Translations under genes and position numbers: made by a program
Shown here: positions 1 to 6,032 of the stretch, one piece after another
Position numbering within the stretch: position 1 is the stretch's first letter
How the letters are laid out: each line of letters starts with the position of its first letter
DNA from: JBIOJM01 sp044450785
GTDB taxonomy: Bacteria; Planctomycetota; Planctomycetia; Isosphaerales; Isosphaeraceae
Assembly: GCA_044450785.1 (NCBI GenBank)
Contig: JBIOJM010000406.1
Coordinates: 1 to 8,570 of the forward strand
DNA: 8,570 bases
Reading direction: 5' to 3'
Notes under the pieces: model-generated
The model's input: the letters and a program-made list of their open reading frames with translations, nothing else
Databases searched by the model: none
Told to the model about the DNA's origin: nothing

Positions 1-41
1 CATAATATTAATCGATCTGGTCCAAACATTGCAAGATAAAT

Positions 42-63
42 ATCCAAATTTTTGGATTTTTTT
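42..63 (+). terminator. Probable intrinsic terminator of a gene left of the window
   Basis: A short inverted repeat, ATCCAAA and TTTGGAT separated by TT, is followed directly by a run of seven T residues (57-63). This is the layout of a rho-independent terminator read on the plus strand. The stem is AT-rich and only 7 bp, so it is weak. It would end a plus-strand gene lying off the left edge, of which nothing is visible here. Confidence 0.45.
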
Positions 64-253
64 ATTAATCGTTTCCGTCCGCTCATCAGGGGTGCTGGCA
101 AATGCACCAAGGGCATCTTCACTCGAGAAACCGTGCTTTCGCTCTCCATGATCGAAATCGCCCAGAGATTTTTGTAAGACCATGGGATTGGTTTGACGCT
201 CCGGCTGCATAGAACGGTTAGAGATAGCGCAGGTGCTCGAGGGGAATGAACTG
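64..253 (+). promoter_or_regulatory. Leader region of the ECF sigma gene
   Basis: No convincing gene is seen here. Just upstream of the sigma gene a TTGACG box (193-198) could be a -35 element, but the only -10-like sequence after it (TAGAGA, 219-224) is poor and 20 bp away, so the promoter is uncertain. A good Shine-Dalgarno sequence, GAGGGG (239-244), lies 9 bases before the ATG at 254 and decides the start of the next gene. Confidence 0.35.
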
Positions 254-1363
254 ATGAGGCGGATGTCACAGGGCCTCGCTCCGCGTGAACTGCACAGCCT
301 GTTCCGCGATGGCGTGGCGACTGGCTTGACGGACAAGGAATTGCTGGAACGCTTTGCAACTTGCCGCGACCCGGCCGGGGAGCTCGCGTTCGCGACCTTG
401 GTGGCACGGCACGGGCCGATGGTCCGGAACGTCTGCCGCCGCATGCTCCGCAACCCCGTTGATGCCGAGGACGCCTTCCAGGCGACCTTCTTGGTCCTGG
501 TCCGCAGGGTGGCCGCGATCCGATTCGGTGAATCGCTCGGTCCTTGGCTGTATGGCGTGAGTGTTCGCGTCGCTCGACGAGCCCGATACGTGAGTGCGCG
601 CCGATGGCTGGTCGAGCGGGATGATGCGACGGCCCAGCCGGCGAAAGAGCGGGACCCGAAATCGGGTCGAGACCTGCAATTCGCGATCGACGACGCTCTG
701 TCGCGCTTGCCGGCGAATTATCGCACCGCGATCGTGTTGTGCTACCTGGAGGGTCTGACCCACGATGAGGCCGCCCGTCGGTTACGATGCCCGGTCGGCA
801 CCGTCCGCAGCCGCCTGGCGCGGGGCCGGGCCCTGCTCAGAGACCGGCTCGAACGCGCCGGCTTGGGGCCGGCGGCTTCGATGGCGGAGCCTGCCGCACG
901 CCTGGAAATGGATCCGGCGCAACGGGCCGTTGTGCCTCACCTGATCGACACCACGGCCCGGACCGCGGCGCGGCTCGCGGCGGGCCAGCCGTTGGCCGAG
1001 CTTGTTCCGGCCCGGCTCGCCGAACTCGTTACCGGAGTTACCAAAACCATGACGATCTCCAAGCTCGCAATCGCCGCCTCGTTGCTCGTTTTCGCCGGTC
1101 TCGCCGCCTGGGGCGCCGCCGGATTGGCCGCGCAATCACCTCAGAGTTGGTCCTGGACCGAAGGAAGCAAGTATTCGGTCCCCAAGCACGACGGGACCAT
1201 TCACTACGAGAGCGACCAGCGGACGTGCGTGATGCCGGTCAAGCTCGAGCCGGGCAAGACCTATGTGCTCGGGATCAATTCGGAGCGGTTCCGGAACTTC
1301 AAGGACGCCAAAGGTCGCCCGGCCCTGCCATACCTCGTCGTTTTTCACACCAAGCGTCAGTGA
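254..1363 (+). CDS. ECF sigma-70 family RNA polymerase sigma factor with membrane span and C-terminal Ig-like domain
   Basis: Alternative sigma factor of 369 residues that would direct RNA polymerase to specific promoters. Numbering from the ATG at 254, region 2 covers about 41-86 (the DAEDAFQATFLVLVRR core is the -10 recognition and polymerase-binding helix). Region 4 covers about 144-200, with the helix-turn-helix LTHDEAARRL then CPVGTVRSRLARGR for -35 binding. Sigma regions 1 and 3 are absent, as in all ECF factors. After a linker, TISKLAIAASLLVFAGLAAWGAAGLAA (about 267-293) is a single membrane span. The last 75 residues, with EPGKTYVLGINSERFRNFKD and PYLVVFHT, resemble a bacterial Ig-like (Big_5-type) domain and would lie outside the cytoplasm. 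The ORF extends upstream to a GTG at 233, but the Shine-Dalgarno GAGGGG fits ATG 254. No anti-sigma gene is adjacent. Its stop overlaps the end of the convergent gene by 7 bp. The sigma call is firm; the outer domain is a motif-based inference. Confidence 0.93.
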   Translation: MRRMSQGLAPRELHSLFRDGVATGLTDKELLERFATCRDPAGELAFATLVARHGPMVRNVCRRMLRNPVDAEDAFQATFLVLVRRVAAIRFGESLGPWLYGVSVRVARRARYVSARRWLVERDDATAQPAKERDPKSGRDLQFAIDDALSRLPANYRTAIVLCYLEGLTHDEAARRLRCPVGTVRSRLARGRALLRDRLERAGLGPAASMAEPAARLEMDPAQRAVVPHLIDTTARTAARLAAGQPLAELVPARLAELVTGVTKTMTISKLAIAASLLVFAGLAAWGAAGLAAQSPQSWSWTEGSKYSVPKHDGTIHYESDQRTCVMPVKLEPGKTYVLGINSERFRNFKDAKGRPALPYLVVFHTKRQ

Positions 1364-2523
1364 ACGCGACCGCGTGCTGTCTTGGCTTTGGTCGGACGAT
1401 CGGCCCCTACCCAGCGAGGCACACCTCGGCCATTGAAGCGATCCGCCTCGCGCATCGCGAGATGATACCCGCCTGTGGCCACGACCGCGGCTCCGAACAC
1501 GGTTGAGAGGTTCCAGGAGTAATCCGCCCCGTCCGGTCGGGCGTTTGCTCGCGATGACGAATCGTCCGGCGATTTGCTCATCAAACCTCGGCCGGTCAGG
1601 TCGAGCAGGGCGTCGACGTCCGGCTCGCTGAGCGCGGGCAACGGTCGAATGCGCGCCGCTCCCGGCGCCGGGGCTTCATCACCGTGCCGGGCCGGCTCAC
1701 CCGTGGAAGCCGCCGCGGGGCCAGCGGGCCGGAACGGCTCGACGAAGTCGATAAACAACGTCGCCTGCTCTCTGACTTCAATCGGTTTGTACAACGCTTT
1801 GCGCCACTGGGTGTCGAGGCCCTGACCGAAATGAGTCAACGAGGTAGGCTGTTCATCCAGGCCGGGCAGCATCGACGCGAGCGGTTGCGCCGTGACCGGC
1901 GCGGCGCTCGCGCCCAGGCGAACGGCAATCGGTGATAACGGCGGCGGAACGACAACGACGGGCGTCCCGCTCGACGAGCCCCTGCCCGCGGTCGAGCTCG
2001 GGTTCAAGGGACTGATCGACGTGGTGGTGGACGTCGAGCTCGGACTGGCAGCAACGATGTTCCCGCCGACGCTGCCATTGCCGCTCGTGCCGAGGCTGCC
2101 ATTCCCCGCTCCAAATCCAAGCCCACTCTCACTCAATGCCGGCGAGGGAGACGAGGATAAGACCTCACCCCCGCCGAAAGAGGACGAGAAGAACTGACCC
2201 TCGCCGAAGGAAAACGAGAAGCCCGCGCCGCCCCCAACGAAGCTGATCTGGATCTGGCTCAGGCCGGAGATCGTGCCAATCTCAACGTCGATCGCCGTGA
2301 AACCCGTCGGTGCGAAACCAAAGAACACGGTCGGAACCGAGATCTGTGTTTGAGCCGCGACTGGGTTCGACACCGCGAGGGCGCCAAGACTCGCCTGAGC
2401 CACCGTGAGGAGTTGACGGTTCTCCAGCGGTTCGCAACGAAGCGCGAACCGAGTGGCCCGATGTGATCGGTGACTGGAAACGGTGCTCCTCCGCAATGGA
2501 CGAGCCGGGCTCAAATTGCTCAC
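1357..2523 (-). CDS. LEPR-XLL type surface protein, non-catalytic paralogue of the S53 peptidase next door
   Basis: Protein of 388 residues of unknown function (paralogue B). The start is GTG, with the Shine-Dalgarno GAGGTGGG seven bases upstream. Residues 1-41 contain an arginine-rich stretch and CEPLENRQLLT, the planctomycete export-type N-terminal motif. Residues 45-160 have no recognisable domain; 93-125 are rich in Gly, Phe and Ser. A Ser/Thr-rich linker (about 160-170) leads to residues 168-388, which align along their length with the C-terminus of the upstream S53 peptidase: LNPSST, VPPPL-PI--RLGAS--PVTAQ, QPT--THFGQ, ID--EPF-P-GP. A hydrophobic segment (about 336-356, WNLSTVFGAAVVATGGYHLA) precedes a basic tail, RE--RF--RGVPR, likely a membrane anchor. 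The unit looks like a tandem duplicate that lacks, or lost, the peptidase domain. It converges with the sigma gene, the two TGA stops lying within a shared 7 bp. Confidence 0.85.
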   Translation of the reverse strand: MSNLSPARPLRRSTVSSHRSHRATRFALRCEPLENRQLLTVAQASLGALAVSNPVAAQTQISVPTVFFGFAPTGFTAIDVEIGTISGLSQIQISFVGGGAGFSFSFGEGQFFSSSFGGGEVLSSSPSPALSESGLGFGAGNGSLGTSGNGSVGGNIVAASPSSTSTTTSISPLNPSSTAGRGSSSGTPVVVVPPPLSPIAVRLGASAAPVTAQPLASMLPGLDEQPTSLTHFGQGLDTQWRKALYKPIEVREQATLFIDFVEPFRPAGPAAASTGEPARHGDEAPAPGAARIRPLPALSEPDVDALLDLTGRGLMSKSPDDSSSRANARPDGADYSWNLSTVFGAAVVATGGYHLAMREADRFNGRGVPRWVGADRPTKAKTARGRVH

Positions 2524-2636
2524 TTTCCCACCTCACGACGTCGTTGTTTCAGAATGTTGTTTTGAGCAAGGGCGGCCGTGATTATACGATAAGACTCGTG
2601 TGCGACGTCAACAAGGCCGTCATTTTCTTTCAATTC
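2511..2636 (-). repeat. Duplicated leader and promoter block, copy B
   Basis: This block matches 4590-4711 at roughly 85% identity by eye (about 17 differences and one gap over about 120 bp). It spans the first codons, the Shine-Dalgarno sequence, the 5' untranslated leader, the -10 and -35 boxes, and runs into the last codons of the upstream peptidase gene. It marks the junction of the tandem gene duplication. Confidence 0.85.
2581..2611 (-). promoter_or_regulatory. Sigma-70-like promoter of the paralogue B gene
   Basis: On the minus strand a TTGACG -35 box (2611-2606) and a perfect TATAAT -10 box (2586-2581) are separated by 19 bp. The start of transcription would fall near 2574, giving a leader of about 50 nucleotides before the GTG at 2523. 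The same two boxes with identical spacing recur upstream of the paralogous peptidase gene, which supports function. The 19-bp spacer is longer than the usual 17. The -35 box lies only a few bases from the stop codon of the upstream gene. Confidence 0.65.
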
Positions 2637-4602
2637 CCGCACAGCGAGGTACCCCTCGGCTCTTGAATCGCTCCGACTCGCGCAGCGCCAGGTGATATCC
2701 GCCCGCGGCCACCGCGGCGGCTCCGAATAACGCGGAGAAGCCCCAGGAGGGATCCGCTCCGTTCCCACCATCTTTCGCTGGCGCGGAGGAACCGCCGATC
2801 GGGCCGGGCAGCAAGCTGCGATCCGTCACCTCGAGCACGGCGCCCGCGCGCGACTCGGAGAGGAGACGCGCTGGCCACGCTCGCGATGCGCCCGGACCCA
2901 CGGCCGGCTCGTGCTTCCGAACATCTTCCGGCCCAAGGGGCTGGAATGGCTCGATCACGTCGATCAACGGTGGAGCCTCGGTCTTGGGGCCGAGCTGCGG
3001 CTTGAACGGTTTCTCAAGCTCCGTCTCGACGCTTTGACCGAAGTGCGTGATCAACGTGGGCTGATCCTGGGAGGCCAGCGTCGAGGAGACCGCCTGTGCG
3101 GTCACCGGCAAAGTGCTCGCACCCAGGCGAATGACGATCGGTGGTAACGGCGGCGGCACGAGGAAGACCGGAGTCACGCTTCCTGTCGCCGAGGTCGAAC
3201 TTGGGTTCAAGGCGGTGATCGAGATGCCGGACGTCGTGCTCGTGCTCGTCGAGGAGCTGCCGCCGGACCCGGTGCTCGTTGGGTTCGTCGGGGACGGAGG
3301 GACAACCGTGATCCGACCCCCGACCGGGTTGGAAGCCTTGGTTGCCACAACAGCCGTGGTCGTCGCCGACTTTGAAACGGGGGGCGCCGGATTGAACTGT
3401 GCGTCGAGCGCGGGGATCAGGACATTGGCCTTGGGGCTACCCAGCCCGGTGACCGGGCTGTATGTTGCGGAAGAGGAAATGTGGTTGAAGTCGGCGCTCA
3501 ATTGATACAGGCCGCCGACCTGGTTATTGGTGAGCGTTTGGTTCGTTGTCAGCCCCTGATCGGCGATCGCGATCAAGCCGGCCCATGATGGTGCACCCAC
3601 GCTCGTGCCGCCGACGGTAAACCAGCCGGACTGGCGGCCATAGGGGACCGAATCATAGACCGAAACGCCCGTCGACGGGTTGGCGTCGAAGGCCACGTCG
3701 GGCGTCGTCCGGGCGCTCAGTCCGGTGACGGCGCTCTGCGAGCTCGTCGCGGTTTCGTAGGGACTGGATCCCGTGCCGCTGCCGCTCCAGCCTGTTTCCG
3801 AGACATAGGTACCCTGCGGCTCGATGACGTTCAGCGTCGTCCCTCCCACGGACAGGACATTGGGCGATGCCGAGGGGAATTCCGTCGTTCCCGAGTCGCC
3901 CGAGGACGCCACGAACGTGACACCGTTGTGCCCCGCGGGCGTCGTGAACACGCTGTTATACGCCGCTTCGCCCGAGAACTCGCCCGCCCCCCAGCTCATC
4001 GAGACGACCGAAACGCCGGACAACTGGCTGGCGAAGCTGACCGCGCTGAACAGGTCGCTCAGGTCGGGCTGGGCTTCGACCAGAACGATGTTCGCCGCCG
4101 GCGCGATCGCGTGCGCCCATTCGACGTCGAGCGCGGTTTCGAGCGCCCAACCCGAGTTGTTCCCCCACAACCCGCTCTCAACGTATTGCGTGAACGACGG
4201 CGGGGCCGATAGCCCGAATTGAGAGTCGAACTTGGCGAGGTCCGAGCTGATGTTGGGGTCGTAGTACGAATCGATGATCGCGATCGTTTGACCCGCTCCC
4301 AAGTTCTTGACGGGGACGACGCCGGATCCGAAGTTGATCCCGTTCACGCCATAGGCATTCTGGACCTGGGTGGGCGATAACCCCGTCGGATTGCCGCCCA
4401 CGGCCAAGGGCGCGATCGCAACGGCCGGCAGGGCGACGGTCTGGCTTGACAACAGGTTCGCCGCGGAGCCTCCCTGGCCAACCGACAAAAGCCGGCGAAG
4501 CTCCAGGGGCTCGCAAAGCAGCGCGAACCGGCGAAACCGGCGCGAGACCAGACCTGGGGCGGCACCACGACGCGCAGCGCGAGCAGGGCTCAAAGTGCTC
4601 AC
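2620..4602 (-). CDS. S53 family (sedolisin-type) serine-carboxyl peptidase with LEPR-XLL N-terminus and C-terminal anchor module
   Basis: Predicted exported endopeptidase of 660 residues (paralogue A). The start is GTG, with the Shine-Dalgarno GAGGTGGG seven bases upstream. Residues 20-41 hold the arginine-rich region and CEPLELRRLLS export-type motif. The S53 catalytic domain runs from about 76 (LSPTQVQNAYGVN) to about 402. Its catalytic pair is E155 and D159 in ALETALDVEWAHAIAP, the oxyanion aspartate is D236 in ASSGDSG, and the nucleophile is S334 in GGTSVGAPSWAG. All are present with family spacing, so activity is likely. The C-terminal calcium-loop region (DFNHISSSATYSPVTGLGSP) is recognisable but short. 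The large propeptide usual in S53 enzymes is absent: only about 75 residues precede the domain. A Ser/Thr-rich linker (about 410-458) leads to the module shared with paralogue B (459-660), ending in a hydrophobic segment (about 619-640) and a basic tail. Codon bias and composition match its neighbours. The peptidase call is firm; surface anchoring is inferred. Confidence 0.93.
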   Translation of the reverse strand: MSTLSPARAARRGAAPGLVSRRFRRFALLCEPLELRRLLSVGQGGSAANLLSSQTVALPAVAIAPLAVGGNPTGLSPTQVQNAYGVNGINFGSGVVPVKNLGAGQTIAIIDSYYDPNISSDLAKFDSQFGLSAPPSFTQYVESGLWGNNSGWALETALDVEWAHAIAPAANIVLVEAQPDLSDLFSAVSFASQLSGVSVVSMSWGAGEFSGEAAYNSVFTTPAGHNGVTFVASSGDSGTTEFPSASPNVLSVGGTTLNVIEPQGTYVSETGWSGSGTGSSPYETATSSQSAVTGLSARTTPDVAFDANPSTGVSVYDSVPYGRQSGWFTVGGTSVGAPSWAGLIAIADQGLTTNQTLTNNQVGGLYQLSADFNHISSSATYSPVTGLGSPKANVLIPALDAQFNPAPPVSKSATTTAVVATKASNPVGGRITVVPPSPTNPTSTGSGGSSSTSTSTTSGISITALNPSSTSATGSVTPVFLVPPPLPPIVIRLGASTLPVTAQAVSSTLASQDQPTLITHFGQSVETELEKPFKPQLGPKTEAPPLIDVIEPFQPLGPEDVRKHEPAVGPGASRAWPARLLSESRAGAVLEVTDRSLLPGPIGGSSAPAKDGGNGADPSWGFSALFGAAAVAAGGYHLALRESERFKSRGVPRCAGIERK

Positions 4603-4711
4603 TTTCCCACCTCACCACGTTGTTGTTTCAGAATGATGTTTTGAGGAAGGACGGCCTTGACTATACTCTAGTACTCGTATGCGACGCCAAGATGCCGTCA
4701 TTTTTTCGAAG
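4590..4711 (-). repeat. Duplicated leader and promoter block, copy A
   Basis: This is the counterpart of the block at 2511-2636. Conservation covers the first codons, Shine-Dalgarno sequence, untranslated leader, both promoter boxes and the GCCGTCATTTT stretch upstream of them. It stops where the divergent pyrophosphatase gene begins. Confidence 0.85.
4660..4690 (-). promoter_or_regulatory. Sigma-70-like promoter of the S53 peptidase gene
   Basis: On the minus strand TTGGCG (4690-4685) and TATAGT (4665-4660) are separated by 19 bp, matching the paralogue B promoter in position and spacing with one change in each box. The leader would be about 50 nucleotides. The boxes sit inside the 118-bp gap to the divergent pyrophosphatase gene, so the two promoters must overlap or abut. 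A weak plus-strand candidate for that gene is TTGACT (4657-4662) with TATGCG (4678-4683), but its spacing is only 15 bp. Confidence 0.55.
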
Positions 4712-4719
4712 TGAACCAC

Positions 4720-5262
4720 ATGATTCACCCGTGGCACGACGTGACTCCCGGTGAGCGCTTACCGTCGGAGTTCAACGCCCTGGTCGAGATCCCCATGGGA
4801 TCGAGCGTCAAGTACGAGCTGGACAAGAAGACCGGTCTCCTGCGTCTCGATCGGGTGCTGTATTCAGCGGTCTATTACCCGGCGAATTACGGGTTCATCC
4901 CCCAGACGTTCGCCGAGGACGATGATCCGCTCGACGTGCTGGTGCTCTGTCAGGAGCCGCTGTCGCCGTTGACGCTGGTCTCCGCGCGAGCCATCGGCCT
5001 GATGACCATGATCGACGGCGGCAAGCGCGACCACAAAATCCTGGCCGTGGCGGTCGACGATCCCGAGTTCAACAGCTTCCGCGAGGCCTCGGAGCTGCCG
5101 CCACACCGACTGATGATGCTCCGTCGCTTCTTCCAGGATTACAAGCAACTGGAAGGCAAGTCGGTCGAGGTCGACGAATTCCAGGCATCCTCGATGGCCC
5201 TGCCGGTCATCGAGGAATCCCTCCAGCGCTACAGCGAGCACCGCCGGCGAGGGTTCCACTGA
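4720..5262 (+). CDS. ppa: Inorganic pyrophosphatase (family I, soluble)
   Basis: Cytoplasmic enzyme of 180 residues that hydrolyses pyrophosphate to two phosphates with Mg2+, pulling biosynthetic reactions (nucleic acid, protein and activated-sugar synthesis) forward. Compared by eye with E. coli PPase, the active-site residues are intact. Numbering from the ATG at 4720, they are K31 and E33 (VKYELD), R45, Y53 and Y57 (YYPANYGFIPQT), D67, D69 and D72 (DDDPLD), D99, D104 and K106 (DGGKRDHK), and Y141 and K142 (DYKQLEGK). Length is normal for the bacterial family. An in-frame GTG lies at 4711, but GAAGTG (4708-4713) is placed as a Shine-Dalgarno sequence for the ATG, and the protein would begin MIHPWHDV, a usual start. 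It is transcribed divergently from the S53 gene and ends 15 bp from a convergent small gene. No functional link to the surface genes is evident. Confidence 0.96.
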   Translation: MIHPWHDVTPGERLPSEFNALVEIPMGSSVKYELDKKTGLLRLDRVLYSAVYYPANYGFIPQTFAEDDDPLDVLVLCQEPLSPLTLVSARAIGLMTMIDGGKRDHKILAVAVDDPEFNSFREASELPPHRLMMLRRFFQDYKQLEGKSVEVDEFQASSMALPVIEESLQRYSEHRRRGFH

Positions 5263-5277
5263 GATGTCACGTGGTCA

Positions 5278-5481
5278 TCAGCTCGCCGTCGCCAGCGCAG
5301 CCGGGACCGAAGAGCCAACCTCGTCCTCGAACCGGAAGCAACGCAAGCCGTTCGCTTGCTCGATCAAGAGAATGACCGGCTGCTTCCTTTCGGCGATGCG
5401 CTCGATCACCACGCCGCGGCCGGCTAGACCCGTGTTCATCACGAACGAGACGACTTCACCGACGGAAATGATTCGCTTCAT
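5278..5481 (-). CDS. Small hypothetical protein, possibly a beta-rich fold
   Basis: I do not recognise this 67-residue protein. It is judged real for three reasons: the ATG has a good Shine-Dalgarno sequence (GGAAGG, eight bases upstream), codon third positions are GC-rich like the neighbouring genes, and the sequence alternates hydrophobic and charged residues. The opposite frame reads as low-quality Ser/Arg-rich protein. Residues about 5-56 (VGEVVSFVMN, GRGVVIERI, PVILLIEQ, GLRCFRFEDEV) look like successive beta strands, as in a small barrel. There is no signal peptide or membrane span. The last ten residues are Ala/Ser-rich and probably disordered. It converges on the pyrophosphatase gene with a 15-bp gap. 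No function is assigned. Confidence 0.65.
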   Translation of the reverse strand: MKRIISVGEVVSFVMNTGLAGRGVVIERIAERKQPVILLIEQANGLRCFRFEDEVGSSVPAALATAS

Positions 5482-5805
5482 GGGCTCAACCTTCCATGGA
5501 GACCCGTACCGGCGTTCGATTCACGCCCCTCCGATGTCCGTGAAGTTATCCTCCCGCCCCGAAATTGTCAGGGGCAATTCGCGTGACCCGGCCTTGTCGA
5601 CACCGGAGCTCGCCGAGAATGGGCGCCGCTCGAGACACGAAACGTTCCGATTCGGCCGGAAAATGCACCTCCGTCCTTCGGCCGAACCAAAGTCATGACG
5701 CCTCTCATGATCCCATTCCGAATGATCCAGAAGGGGGAAGCCAGAAAAAACTCGAAACGTAGGTATCATAGGTAGGAATAACCCGTGCCCTTCCCGCATT
5801 TTCCC

Positions 5806-5896
5806 TAATTACCCACTTGACACATTATTAAATTGTGCAAAAGAATAGATTCGGAGTTTCATTCGCCTTGTCAAAATCGACTTAATTTACCCACTT
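5806..5896. repeat. Two near-identical boxes TAATT(T)ACCCACTT in the AT-rich leader
   Basis: TAATTACCCACTT at 5806-5818 and TAATTTACCCACTT at 5883-5896 differ by a single extra T and are 77-78 bp apart. They could be paired binding sites for a regulator of the downstream surface protein gene. The pairing is seen directly; any regulatory role is a guess. Confidence 0.4.
5817..5846 (+). promoter_or_regulatory. Candidate promoter with an overlapping inverted repeat, upstream of the Ig-repeat surface protein
   Basis: A consensus TTGACA box (5817-5822) is followed 18 bp later by AAGAAT (5841-5846), which matches four of six -10 positions. The same bases form an imperfect inverted repeat, TTGACACA (5817-5824) and TGTGCAA (5834-5840), separated by nine AT-rich bases. 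An operator overlapping the -35 box would suit regulation by a dimeric protein. If used, transcription would start near 5853 and leave a leader of about 180 nucleotides. Confidence 0.4.
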
Positions 5897-6032
5897 TATC
5901 GAAACTGTGATGGATCATTGAAGTTCGTTTGCAACAACGTTGTGGGCTGAGAAATCGACCCGGACGCAATCGTCAGCTTTGTTATTCAAGATCTTCCAAC
6001 TAGTGACCGCAACCAACAGATCTGACAGGTGA

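Larger units (their letters stand above)
5482..6032. other. Long intergenic region, AT-rich towards the right
   Basis: About 550 bp without a convincing gene. The left part (5482-5760) has ordinary base composition. The right part (about 5795-5935) is markedly AT-rich compared with the rest of the window and holds a promoter-like box, an imperfect inverted repeat and a near-direct repeat. It also has a perfect 10-bp palindrome, ACAACGTTGT (5934-5943). It presumably carries the promoter and a long leader of the surface protein gene at 6033. Confidence 0.5.

Noticed and set aside
102..212. Possible 36-codon peptide upstream of the sigma gene
   Set aside because: No ribosome binding site, and nothing in the peptide suggests coding beyond chance.
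787..1506. Plus-strand frame of 239 codons overlapping the sigma gene
   Set aside because: It is an out-of-frame shadow of the sigma-4 and tail coding sequence, Arg/Gly/Pro-rich, with no start signal.
5263..5279. Imperfect palindrome around CACGTG between the convergent genes, considered as a bidirectional terminator
   Set aside because: Pairing is broken by mismatches and there is no T-tract on either side.
5264..5698. Plus-strand open frame of 144 codons after the pyrophosphatase gene
   Set aside because: Composition is Ser/Arg/Pro-rich without domain-like pattern, and it is antisense to the better-supported small gene at 5278-5481.
5521..5799. Minus-strand open frame of 92 codons in the intergenic region, with a weak AGGG before its ATG
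   Set aside because: Codon use is mixed, with several rare AT-ending codons, unlike the true genes here, and the protein shows no recognisable pattern. It cannot be excluded without homologues.
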